Made by a program: the position numbers and the translations under genes
Shown here: positions 24,715 through 34,802 of the stretch, one piece after another
How positions within the stretch are numbered: the first letter of the stretch is position 1
Layout of the letters: every line of letters starts with the position of its first letter
Notes under the pieces: generated by a model
What the model saw: only the letters and a program-made list of their open reading frames with translations
Database searches by the model: none
What the model was told of the DNA's origin: nothing
Assembly (NCBI GenBank): GCA_963747345.1
Contig: CAVVFA010000011.1
Coordinates: forward strand, 1-64,000
Source: GCA-2746795 sp963747345
Lineage (GTDB): Bacteria > Chloroflexota > Anaerolineae > Promineifilales > Promineifilaceae
Reading direction: 5' to 3'
Length of the DNA stretch: 64,000 nucleotides

Positions 24715-27700
24715 TTATCCATTTAATCGTTCTCGTTCTGTTTCCCGTTCGGCATGAAGTTTGCTGAGGCTTTTGTATTTTGCCACCCAGAGACCGATCA
24801 GACCTGTTTTGAGTTCGTAGAGGGTGGTGGTGCTTTCGCTGACTTCGGCCAGGATTTCGCGCTGGGTGAGGGAGTTGAGGGCGGTGGTGACGTCGGTGGG
24901 GTTGAGTTGGATGCCGTAGGTTTCCAGGTATTGCATGAGGTCTTCGGGGTGGAAGATCATGTCTACTTCCATGAGATGGGCAACGGCCGTTAACATGGCT
25001 TTTTCCGCGAAGGACGAGCGCTGCCAGATGTAGGCAAAGTGGACTTCACCGAGCAGCATCATCTCATCCAGGGCGGCGTTGACATCGGAGATGGTGACAT
25101 AGGTGCTGCGTTGGGCATTGGCGCGTTTGACGAGGGTGTAGCAGACCAATTGCAAGAAATAGGGATGGCCGGCGGTGACGCGCCGAATTTTGTCCAGTGC
25201 CAGATCGTCATAAATGAGGAAGGGATCGACGGGTTCCCGAATGAGCCGCGCCATCGACTCTTCATTTAGGTAGCCAATTTTTTCGTATAGAGCGATGTTA
25301 AATAAGACAGACCAATAGTCGGCGGTCATCTCTTCCAGGCGGCGGGTGCCCACAAAAATGAAGCTCAAGCCTTCGCTGTGCTGCATGAGGTGGCGGATGT
25401 AGGTGAAGAAGGTGGGGGGCAGCAGGCCATCTTTTACCAGACTTTCAAACGCTTCAAACTCGTCGAAAACGAGCAGAATGGTGGTGCCTACGGGCAGGAG
25501 TTGGCGTACCTGGGGTAGAAAACGACGCTGGAATAAGACGGTTGGTTCTTCTTGCCAAACGGCCGTTTCCGGCACATCAATCTCAATATCACGGAGGATC
25601 AGGGCATCTGCAATTTGCCAGGCCAGGTCAGAGAGCAGGGCGGGCATGCCTCGGGTAACGCCCAGCGATTGACAGTCGATATAGACCGGCAGAATATTTT
25701 CTGGCAGATGGTGTTGCAGACGCAGCATGATAGAGGTTTTGCCCGTGCGCCGCTGTCCAAAGAGAATGAGCACGTTGCGCTGCGAGAGCCTTGCCGCGTT
25801 TTCTTCGATGAAAGCAAACAGGTCTTCGCGGCCATAAAACAGGGGACTGTCCTGGCGCAGGGGCGTGCCGGGCAGGTAGGGGTTGGGGATGGGTTGGAAC
25901 GCTTGCAACGGAATGAGCAGATGAACCATATCGCCGAAGGGCAGTTCGCGGTCGCGTTTGTTGCGGTCGTCGTAGGTGACGGTGAGGGAGAGGCGGAAGC
26001 GGTCGGCGACTTTGGGCGCGATGGTGAAGCTGATTTGCCAGGTGCGGTGTGGCGGCAGGTTGGAGATGATTTTTGGATCGCTGTGGATGGAGTAGGCCGG
26101 GTTGTTGTCTAACATGACCATGATATTTTCGGCGGGAGAACGGCCGTTGTTCACAATTTCAATAATCACATCTGTTTGGCCGATGGGAAAGATCTGTTTT
26201 GTTTTTAACGTGATATTCAATTCCGCCTGGCCCCGCATTTCCTCGATTTCGGCACTGAACAAGCCAGCCCAACGGCTGATAAGTGTCACAACCAGGGCAC
26301 GTTCAATGCTTGCCGGGTAATGGCCGAGTTGGGTGCGCAGAAGATTGGTTAATAGATTGGCTTCGCTCAAATAGACGAGGCGATCATCCATCCGATCGAC
26401 CCGTTCACTATCACGCAGATTGGTTAAAATGGGCAGTAGTTCATTGAGAATCAGGGCTTGTTTGCCATTGGCGTGCAGCAGGGTGAGCAGTTCAGCGAGT
26501 TGCGGGCGAAGCAGACTCAATTCGGTGATGGACGGGGCGGCCAGCATGACCTGACTTGTTTTGCAGGTGGCAGCCCATCGACTCAATCCTTCCCACTCTA
26601 ATTTTGAACGGCTGGCTTCGTCCAGGGCGTTGGTCATGATGGACAGGCCAGCATTGGGGCGGTCTGCGAGTAAAAACAAGCCGTCAGCCAGATTGGTGAT
26701 GATCATATCGGCTCGTAACCGCGCTTCGTTTGCCAGGTTGACGAAGAAATCGGGTGCGCCTGCGGTCTGTTCGTATTTGTCTTCCAGCAAGGGCAGGATG
26801 TGTTTGGGATTTTGTTTAATCTTGCGGTAAAAGCGGCGGGCTTGGGCGGTGGCTGTTTGTCGCTGCCGCAGAAAAATGACACCAATGCCGATGATGGTGA
26901 CCAGTAGCCCTAAGCCGACCCAGCGGGAGAGGGGTTGATCTGGGGTGATGGGAACGGAAGGTGTCCCTGGGGGTGGGGTAATGGTGCCTTCGTGGTAGCC
27001 ATCGGTGAAATGATAACGGTAGCGGATGGAGCCATCTGCTTGCAGAGGCACTGTTAGATTGGGCCATACGAGATTGCCATCCCCGCTGACTTGTCGTTCT
27101 CCTTGTGTGTGCCATGTGGTGTTTTCTGGATTGGCGACTTCCAGGCGCACGACGACATCATCCCGTTCTACATCTTGTACGGAAACGGAGAAACTGCTGA
27201 TGCCTTGATCGATGTCAACTTGGGGATTGGTTAGGAGGGGGGGACGGTTTTCTTTGGCGCTGAATAGATGTAAACGGCCGTTATCGGTTGTCACAAGTAG
27301 ATTGGTTTTGTTTTGGGTGGTGTCCACAACGGGGTCTAGTGAGAATACACTGCCCACGACATTGAGTTGCTCGGCGATTTCTGGTGGATTGGTGATGAGG
27401 TAGACATTGCCGTTTTGATCGCCTGCGGCAATTTCTGGCAGACTGTCTTCGCCTAAATCGCTTTGGAAGAGGCTGCTGATGTTGGGCAGCCCTTCAATCG
27501 TCCATTTAATTTCAGGCTTATTGTTTTCCAGACGCAGGTTGGTGAGGGTGTTGTTGTCGGTGGCAACCAGGAAGGTGTCGTAGGGGGACTGTTCGGGCGC
27601 GAGGCTGTCGGGTGGGGTGTGGAAATAGGTGCTGGTTTGGGAACGGCCGTTTAACGCAAAAGGATAGTCTGGGAGCAGGTCACCCTGCCCATCCGTCAGC

Positions 27701-29752
27701 GAAAAGGAACCGTCTTCACTGAGGGCAGCGATGTATTTGAGCTGGGGTGCGACTGTCTTCATCGACCCCATATACAGCTTGTAAGTTGTCGGGGTAGGTC
27801 GTCAGGATAATTGGTGTTTGGTTGATGTTGGTTTTAAAGATGGTATTGTCGCTGATGATCAGTAATTCTTTTGAGAATACTTGTGAATTTTCTTGCGCCA
27901 GAATTTGATTAACAGGCCCGTTGATGCGCGTGGAACGCCAGAAAGCGTCGCCTTCCAGGTTAAACGCCGTAATTCCCCCTTGATCGCTGCTGACAAGGAT
28001 GTCCGGACTGCCATCTTTGTTGAAATCTGTGATCAGCAGACTGGTGGCGTGATTGTTGATGGTTTGTTCCCAGATTTTATCGCCATTGGCGTGGCGGAGT
28101 TCCACAATGCTTTGCGGCGCAGATGGGTCGCTGCCGGGTTCCATAGTGCCTTCGCGCACGACAACGATTTGGGGTAGCTCACTATTTCCGCTCAACGATT
28201 TTTCCTAAATGAGAGACGCTGCTGCCTGGGGCGATGATCCAGTGGGTGTCGCCTGCCTGGTTGAGGCGGTGAATGCGCCCATCTTCTGTGCCGATGAGGA
28301 TTTCGTCGATGCCGTCTTGGGTGAGATCTGTGGTGAGAACGGCCGTTGGCGGTGAAAAAAATGGATATTCCCATTCAGAGGCAAAGGTGCTGGCACTGAT
28401 GCCCAGTCCTTGCAGTTCGACGCTGGCAAATCGTGCCAGTAAGAGCTCGCTCAATTGGTCGTGGTTGACATCAACCAACTGCGTTAAGCCATTGGCATCG
28501 GTGTCTGGGGACTCTTCCAAAATGCGGCCATCTCGGTTGAGCAACAGCACATTGGTCGGTTGATCGGGCTGCCCTTGTGGTCCACTCGGTGGCCACTTTG
28601 TGGCCACTTTGTGGGCCAACCAGCACAGACAAAATCGGTTGCCCTTCTTGCGGGACGAATGAGGTCGTGGATATAGTTTGCACCGCTTGATCCGCATCTG
28701 GGGCAAGTTCTTGCGTCCAAATTCGATTGCCCGCACTGTTGTAAGCGGCCAGCATGCCCACGTCTGTGCCAGCAATGATGAGCGGACCGGAGGGGGTTTG
28801 GGCTTGAGCCAGGGTCGTTATCGGTTTATTGAGGGTGCGCAGCCAGATGCGCTCTCGGTTTGGCTTAAACAGGAATAGGTCGCCCCGATTGGTGCCTACG
28901 GCAATGGTGGGGGTATCGTTCTGGTAAACGGTGGTAAGCCCTGTAATGCGCCCTGAGATGTTATGATTCCAGAGGGTACTGCCCTCATTGTCGATGAGAA
29001 TGAGCTGACTGAAGCGTCGGGGGGTGAAGAGGCCGAGCAAAATTTCATCACCAGGCGAGTCAGGGTCAAAGTCTGCAATTTGCAGATGGGGGGTGGCGTC
29101 TAAAATGGGGTTGGTATTGCGTGTATAGCCGCCACAGGAGATTGCCTTGCTGGTCAAACAGTTGCAGTTGGCCGGAATGGAGCAGGACGAGTATTTCTGC
29201 TTGCCCGTCCTGGTCATAGTCATAGGGCTGGATGGCCACGGGGATGGCGGGATATTGGCTTTGCCACGCTTCGCTTTCAGCGTAACCGGAGGAAGTGAGC
29301 AGGGAGAGGGGAATGTCAACGGCCGTTATCGGTATGCGCCATAAGGTATCCCCATAGTTTGTAAGCAAGGCCAACTCGTTTTCAAAACCAAGCACCACGG
29401 CCTGGCCTGGGGTATTGGTGATGGGTTGGGGGAGGCTGGTAACGGCCGTTACCGGCGCACCTGCATCCTGGCTCCACTCCCGTTCCCCTTTGGCATTCAC
29501 TAGCGTCACCCGCCCCAATTCATCCACGAGAATAAAATCGTCGATGCCATCCTCATCCAAATCCACAGGCACGACATGTTGCAGAGGGCCTGAGGCGTTG
29601 TATTGCCAATAGGGGGCGGCGGGGCTTTGGCTGTAGGAGATGGCGGGTGGGATGGATAGGAGGAAGACAGTTAGCAGTAAACAGTAAACAGTTAACAGTG
29701 AACGGTGAACAGTGAACGGTGAACGGCGAACTGTACACTGAAAACTGTACAC
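24715..29752 (-). pseudogene. Large membrane protein: propeller sensor plus STAND-type AAA ATPase, broken by four frameshifts
   Basis: Five consecutive frames on the minus strand together encode about 1,680 residues. The N-terminal half is an exported FG-GAP/PQQ-like propeller (repeats such as DLDEDGIDDFILVDELGRV, DFNKDGSPDILVSSDQGGI, DLTQDGIDEILIGTEDGRI). One membrane segment (WVGLGLLVTIIGIGVIFL) leads to a cytoplasmic part with an Ig-like segment and a COG1672-like ATPase: GQRRTGKTS, Walker B LLVFDEFEAF, then a winged-helix tail. Frame changes occur near 29125, 28600, 28195 and 27765; the one at 28600 coincides with a tandem 11-base duplication (CACAAAGTGGC). The GTG start at 29752, 7 bases after the upstream stop, and its signal peptide lie in a heptamer repeat. 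The intact 1,018-residue 3' part (24715-27771) could still be made. Confidence 0.75.
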
Positions 29753-29757
29753 TGTAC
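29667..29757. repeat. Heptanucleotide tandem repeat (ACAGTGA-type)
   Basis: About nine 7-base units of the ACAGTAA / ACAGTGA / ACGGTGA series followed by CTGTACACTG repeats. On the minus strand it encodes the start and signal peptide of the propeller-ATPase (HRSLLTVYCLLLTVFLLS). Confidence 0.75.
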
Positions 29758-29759
29758 AC

Positions 29760-31073
29760 TTACTCGGGCGCACGGAGCGCGTAGCCAACACCTCGTTCGC
29801 TGATGATCCAGGTATCGTAGGGCACGACGGCGCGGCGCAGGCGTTTAATGAGCGTTTTGAGTCGGTCTGGATCATCTACCAACAGGTCTCCCCAAACGGC
29901 CGTTTCCAAATCATCGCCCCGCACCACCTGCCCAGGCTGTTGGCACAGCCGCACCAGGATGTTGAACTGGGAGGTCGTCAGGCTCATTTCAGCTTGATTG
30001 GCCCACACTTGATGGCGTTGTTGGTCGATGACAAACGGCCCCGCCTGGATGAGACCTTGCACATCTTGGCGGCGCACAAAACGCTGCAAAATCTCACTGG
30101 TGTATTGGTACTGCGCCTCTTGGAGAACCAATAAGCATTGTTGTTCCAGCAAACGCAAGCTGTCGATGGCGCCATTGGCGATGGCCAGGGTGTACTGTTC
30201 TTCTGCTGTCAGGTTTTGCCACAGATAGCTCAAGTGCGAATCTGCTTCTACCTCGATGGACGTGTCGAGCTGGCTGAAAGTGTTTTCTGAGAGGGTTTCC
30301 CCCTGCGCCAAGGCTTGATACGCATGATACCCCGCCAGATGCAGGAAAAATGGATGTGGCCCCACCAACTGCATTAAGTAGGAGACCAGGCCATCGGAAA
30401 AGGTGATGTCGTTTTCGGCGAGCCGTTGGCTGAAAAGAGACTGCGCCTCTTCCTGACTGTACAGTCCTAGGGGCAGGGTGACGAAGATATTGAAGAAAGG
30501 GGAACTCAAAATTTCTTCTTCAGCGGTGATGGCGAATAACGGCCGTTGACTAGCCGTGAGATAAGCCAGCCCATATTTAGCGGTTAAGCCGCGCAGTCGG
30601 GCAAAAAAGTAAGGGGTGAGATGTTTGTTGGCGGCCAGCAGTTCAAACTCATCGAGCAAAACCACCACGGAGGCGCCCTTTTGACTGATGCGGTGCAGCA
30701 GCCGGTCTAAGGCGCGGTACGTGCCAGGGTCTTGGCTCGACGGTTCCAGCACCAACCCCATGTTCTGCGCTGTTTTTTCCAGGCCGAAGAAGAGCGATTC
30801 GTACACTTCTTCCGGCGGAGAGCCGCCCAGTTCCTGGCAATCGACCATCAAAAAGAGGGATTTTCCCGCTTCCAACCCCGCCGCCTGCTGCACTTCTGGG
30901 CGGGAAAGATGGATGAGCAGGGAACTTTTGCCAATACGGCGCGAGCCAATTAGCGAAACGCTTTGCCCATTGCGCAGTAGACCCATAATTTGGTCGATTT
31001 CATTTTGACGACCATGAAAATCGGCAGGATTGCGGATGGCGCCACGGTGGTAGAAGGGATTGGTTGAACTCAT
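29760..31073 (-). CDS. STAND-type ATPase with C-terminal OmpR-type winged helix
   Basis: 437 residues from the chosen ATG at 31073 (SSTNPFYHRGAIRNPADFHG is the conserved beginning; the longer frame adds repeat-derived residues). Walker A GSRRIGKSSLL is at about 44, Walker B in VVVLLDEFELL. The C-terminus is a Trans_reg_C winged helix: QAEMSLTTSQFNILVRLCQQ, then GDDLETAVWGDL, RLKTLIKRLRRAV and SERGVGYALR. It is probably an ATP-controlled transcription factor. Its stop lies 7 bases before the GTG of the propeller-ATPase, so they are an operon and probably functional partners. Confidence 0.87.
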   Translation of the reverse strand: MSSTNPFYHRGAIRNPADFHGRQNEIDQIMGLLRNGQSVSLIGSRRIGKSSLLIHLSRPEVQQAAGLEAGKSLFLMVDCQELGGSPPEEVYESLFFGLEKTAQNMGLVLEPSSQDPGTYRALDRLLHRISQKGASVVVLLDEFELLAANKHLTPYFFARLRGLTAKYGLAYLTASQRPLFAITAEEEILSSPFFNIFVTLPLGLYSQEEAQSLFSQRLAENDITFSDGLVSYLMQLVGPHPFFLHLAGYHAYQALAQGETLSENTFSQLDTSIEVEADSHLSYLWQNLTAEEQYTLAIANGAIDSLRLLEQQCLLVLQEAQYQYTSEILQRFVRRQDVQGLIQAGPFVIDQQRHQVWANQAEMSLTTSQFNILVRLCQQPGQVVRGDDLETAVWGDLLVDDPDRLKTLIKRLRRAVVPYDTWIISERGVGYALRAPE

Positions 31074-31105
31074 ACGCTTAATTGTAATGGGAAGGGGGAA
31101 AAGTG

Positions 31106-31195
31106 GCAAAGACCCCTCCCCTCAATCCCCTCCCGAGGGGAGGGGAGGCCAAACTCCCTCTCCCTTTGGGAGAGGGCTGGGGAGAGGGCAGAGCC
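31106..31195. repeat. Low-complexity C/T and G/A-rich dispersed repeat, copy 2
   Basis: CCCCTCCCCTCAATCCCCTC...GGGAGAGGGCTGGGGAGAGG, of the same kind as 1045-1135 and 48258-48340. It lies between the winged-helix ATPase gene and the helicase fragment. Confidence 0.6.
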
Positions 31196-31407
31196 TACCT
31201 TTCCTTCAAATATTGGTAGAGGATCCCCATCACCGTCGCCGGTTCCGCTTGACGGTCTTTGTTGTAGGTGCGGGTGGCGCGGCTGCGGCTGAGGTGGAGG
31301 AAGCGCTTGGCGCGGGTAATGCCCACGTACAAGAGACGAAGCCGTTCACTGATAATTTCAATGTGGGCAGATTCGGTGGCAGAACGGCCGTTTTCCCCAT
31401 CAGGCAT
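31195..31407 (-). pseudogene. Duplicated C-terminal end of the UvrD-like helicase
   Basis: Seventy codons almost identical in protein to the last 65 residues of the helicase ending at 32378 (SATESAHIEIISERLRLLYV, then the motif VI run GITRAKR). The DNA differs mainly at third codon positions. Similarity begins at an AACGGCCGTT copy (31387-31396). Its ATG overlaps the stop of the WD40 gene (TAATG). It cannot act as a helicase alone. Confidence 0.8.
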
Positions 31408-32381
31408 TAGCTATCAAATCCGCTCAAAACAACCAGCGGGTGTTGGGATTCTGAGCCAACAACCAGGCGATGGCTTTCAGGTAGAAATGCAAAAGAAGAA
31501 ATACCATCTAACTTCACTTCGGCTCTTAACTTACCTGAATCGATTTCAGTCAAGAAAACGGAATTTTTTCTAGCAAGCGTTGTGGCCAAAAGTTTGCCGT
31601 CATCTGAAATTGCTAGAATGGTGGGCGCATTAACATCATCAATATGCCATTCTAGCGGCTGCCACAGATTGGCATCAAAGATACAAACTCGTTTTCCCCC
31701 AATACCAGTCGCTCCAGAATATGAGTCAAATCCAAGTGCTACATATGGGGCATTTTGACTTATAGCGAGGCTTGTTGTTTCCCAGATATCCCAGCCAGGT
31801 CGGAGTGTGTCGCAATCAATGTCATGCAAAACCTGTTTATCAATCGGATCTATGACGACTAAACCAATTCCGAGCGACAAGAGCAGATTTCGGTTGGGAA
31901 TAACAGCAAACTTAAAAGGGAACGCTAAATGGGGTAATTCGACAGAGGATACCACTTGAAAATTATTGACGTGGAAAAAGTCAACGAAATTGCAAGTTTC
32001 TGCTGTACCCCGTATTAATCTTCCGACAGCAAACGTTTGATTGGTGACAAATTCAATGCACCGACAGTCAGAGGCATTTTGTGAATAATAGAGTTTGTTC
32101 GATGCAAGATCATAAATGTGAATGATTGATATTGTAGCGGCTTTGCGTGGTATTACTTCGTCAGCAGTAATGATGGCAAGAAAACGATTATCTGGGGATG
32201 ATGCAAAATCACGTATATGTTCATGAAAAGGTATTTCTTGCATGAGATCGAATGAGGCTGTATTCCAAATCCGGATAGTGTTGTCGTTGTGATATGTGAA
32301 CAACAAAGAACGATCCGAAGATAACTTCAGTTTTTGTGTGGCGATATTACAATGAATCGGAAAGGTAGATATATGTGTCAT
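31407..32381 (-). CDS. WD40-type beta-propeller protein
   Basis: 324 residues without signal peptide, made of WD40-like blades (LKLSSDRSLLFTYHNDNTIR with IW, FASSPDNRFLAIITADEV, ILAISDDGKLLATTLARK). It most likely folds as a cytoplasmic propeller for protein contacts; function unknown. Its start overlaps the helicase stop (ATGA), and a duplicate helicase end follows it, as if the gene had been inserted into or beside the helicase gene. It has lower G+C than its neighbours and no iterated palindrome. Confidence 0.75.
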   Translation of the reverse strand: MTHISTFPIHCNIATQKLKLSSDRSLLFTYHNDNTIRIWNTASFDLMQEIPFHEHIRDFASSPDNRFLAIITADEVIPRKAATISIIHIYDLASNKLYYSQNASDCRCIEFVTNQTFAVGRLIRGTAETCNFVDFFHVNNFQVVSSVELPHLAFPFKFAVIPNRNLLLSLGIGLVVIDPIDKQVLHDIDCDTLRPGWDIWETTSLAISQNAPYVALGFDSYSGATGIGGKRVCIFDANLWQPLEWHIDDVNAPTILAISDDGKLLATTLARKNSVFLTEIDSGKLRAEVKLDGISSFAFLPESHRLVVGSESQHPLVVLSGFDS

Positions 32382-34665
32382 TTATTTTTCAAGTATTGGT
32401 AGAGTACGCCTATGACCGTGGCCGGTTCGGCTTGACGGTCTTTGTTGTAGGTGCGGGTGGCGCGGCTGCGGCTGAGGTGGAGGAAGCGCTTGGCGCGGGT
32501 GATGCCTACGTAGAGCAGACGGAGCCGTTCGCTGATGATTTCAATGTGGGCAGATTCGGTGGCAGAACGGCCGTTATAAATCCCCGCATCCCCTTGCATC
32601 AAATAGCGCAGTTGCGCCATGATTTCTGCATTGGGGTCGCCCCCCAGAAAATCAGAGACACCCAAAAAGTACGATTCCAGGCCGCTGGGAATCCAGAAGC
32701 CATCCACCCCCACCAAAAACACCGCATCCCACTCCAACCCTTTGGCACTGTGCTGCGTCGTCAGCGTGATGCGCCCAGGAGACGGTTCAAAGCCCAAATC
32801 GGCCGGAGTTGTGATGGGCAGATGGCGTCGCCCTTGCGCCACATCTGCCAGTTGTCCCACTAAGTCTGGCAAGCGCCAATCTGGGTTCGTGTCACGCCAA
32901 CTGCGCATGATACTGCCGATTTGGTAAGCAATCGCCAGGTCGATTTCATGCACTTCACCGCGAGCAAACAGCTCATCGCCGAGGGAAAGCGCCAGGTCGT
33001 CGATGGGCAGGGTGCGCAAATCGAAGATGCGCTGGAGGAACGCGGAAAAGCGGTACAAGGCGGTGATGTCTTCTGGCTGCGCAATGCCGGCGGGCAGCGC
33101 GGCTTCCAGCTGCGCCTCATTGGTGGGAAACAACAGCGCCTCTGGCTGGTGGACACTGCGCAGGATGGTGTGCAGACGCGGCAGGTCTTCATCCAGGCAG
33201 GCGGCGGCGGGATGGTCTAGTTCATGCAGGGCGATGTGGGCCGTTACCAGCGCCTTGGTGCTGAGCGGGTCAGCCAGCACGGCGAGAACGGCGTGCATTC
33301 CGGCCGCGATTTCCCGTTCATGACTGCCGCCGCGCAGCAAATTGTCGTAATCCGCACCCAGTTCATCCAGATGGTCAGCCAGTTGGTAGCCCATTTGATT
33401 GGTTGGCACAAGGATGGCGAGGGTGTGGTCTGGCTTTTCGGCGCTGTATTTATGCGCCAGTTTGGCGATGCCAGGCAGTTCTTCATCTTCGCGGTGCTTA
33501 TACACTTTGATGCGAATGTCGGCTTCGCTGTCGGGCGGATTGGGCTGCGCGTCACCGGGTGGGGTGGGCTGGATGTGTTGGCGGCGGAAGGTGATGTGGC
33601 GCACTTCTTCGACTGGATGGTTATCGATCACCCAGTCGAGCATGGCATTGGCCGCGCCAAAGATGAGCGGGGCGCAGCGCCCACTGTTGGGCAGGGGCAG
33701 GGAAACCACGTCGGGGCGGTCGCTGAAGGCGTTGAAGAAACGGGGGTGGGCGGCGGTAAAGGTGCTGGTGATGGCCTGGTTGGGGTCGCCCACGCGCACC
33801 CAGTTGCCGTTTGCCCCGGTGAGACTGGTGAGCAGGATTTCTTGCAATGGCACGCTGTCTTGGGCTTCGTCTTCCAGCACGTAGGGCCAGCGTTGGTACA
33901 ACTCGGCGGCAAAACCGGGGCGGTTCTGCTAGCAGATTGACGGCTTGCCAGATGAGGTCGTCGAAGTCCATGTTGCCCTGCCGCGTGATGGCTTGTTGGT
34001 AGTGGGCGTAGATGCGGGTCATCATGTGCAGGAGCGGGGATTCGGTTATTTGGAGATTGGAGATTGGAGATTGGAGATTGGGTTGGCTTGACTCCCGAAT
34101 CTCCAATCTCTAATCTCTTTTGTATTTGTTCTGGTGTGTACCGTTCGTTTTTGGCGGTGCGAATGAAGGTGCGGGCGGTGCGTTCGGTGATGTCGCGCCA
34201 TCGTGCTCTCATTTGTGGGGTGTCTTCGCTGAGGAATTGCAGCCATTGTTCGGGCTGTTCGTCGATGAAACGGGTAACGGCCGTTGTCAGGGCATTATCT
34301 CTCGCGGCATCATCTAGCACACTGGCGCCGGTCTCGTCCCCTATTGCCCCGCCTTCGGCTAGTTTAACGATTTCGAGCGCCAAACTGTGCAAGGTACGCA
34401 CGTCAAACCCGACGGGCGGCAAGTCCATATAGTCGAGCCGCTGCCGGATTTTGGCCTTAAAGGTATCGACGCTGGCGTTGAGGTAGGTGACGATGAGAAT
34501 TTGCTGTCCCGCATTGGCGTTGATGCTGCCGTTGGCGATGAGCTGCGCGGCCAAGAGCGACAGGGTGAATGTTTTTCCGCTTCCTGGTACGGCGCTGATG
34601 GCTAAACGGCCGTTTTCATACTTCAAAATCTCTGCTTGGGCTGGACGTAAGTGAAGGTCTGTCAT
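32378..34665 (-). pseudogene. UvrD/PcrA-like superfamily 1 helicase, interrupted by a repeat and frameshifts
   Basis: The start (MTDLHLRPAQAEILKYENGR) and motif I (AISAVPGSGKTFTL) are in one frame down to about 34110; TRIYAHYQQAITRQGNMDFD is in a second; and motif II (YVLEDEAQDS), GDPNQAI, TLTTQHSAKGLEWDAVFLVG and motif VI (YVGITRAKR) are in a third. The first break is a 70-base GAGATTGG hairpin repeat (34048-34121) placed in the gene; the second is a one-base change near 33920. Joined, the protein would be about 740 residues, normal for a UvrD-like 3'-5' helicase. Either the gene is dead or the indels are assembly errors; the repeat insertion itself looks genuine. Confidence 0.8.
34048..34121. 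repeat. GAGATTGGAGATT hairpin repeat, copy 2, inside the helicase gene
   Basis: Four tandem GGAGATT(G) units, a short spacer and CCGAATCTCCAATCTCTAATCT. It encodes the out-of-place stretch rich in SPISNLQSP between helicase motifs. Confidence 0.7.
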
Positions 34666-34802
34666 AAGGATTTAATCTTTGATAAATGAGTAGTTGAAAC
34701 ATAGGACGGTCATTGTTTCCGAATGCGGCATGTTCGTATTATAATCCCGCTCGTTTGTGTACGCACCTTGAATAAACCTGCAAAGGCAGTTGGAATTTAA
34801 CT

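Noticed and set aside
34713..34745. TATAAT at 34740-34745 with TTGTTT upstream as a promoter of the glycoside hydrolase gene
   Set aside because: The -10 is perfect but the spacing to the only -35-like hexamer is 21 bases, so I did not call it a promoter.
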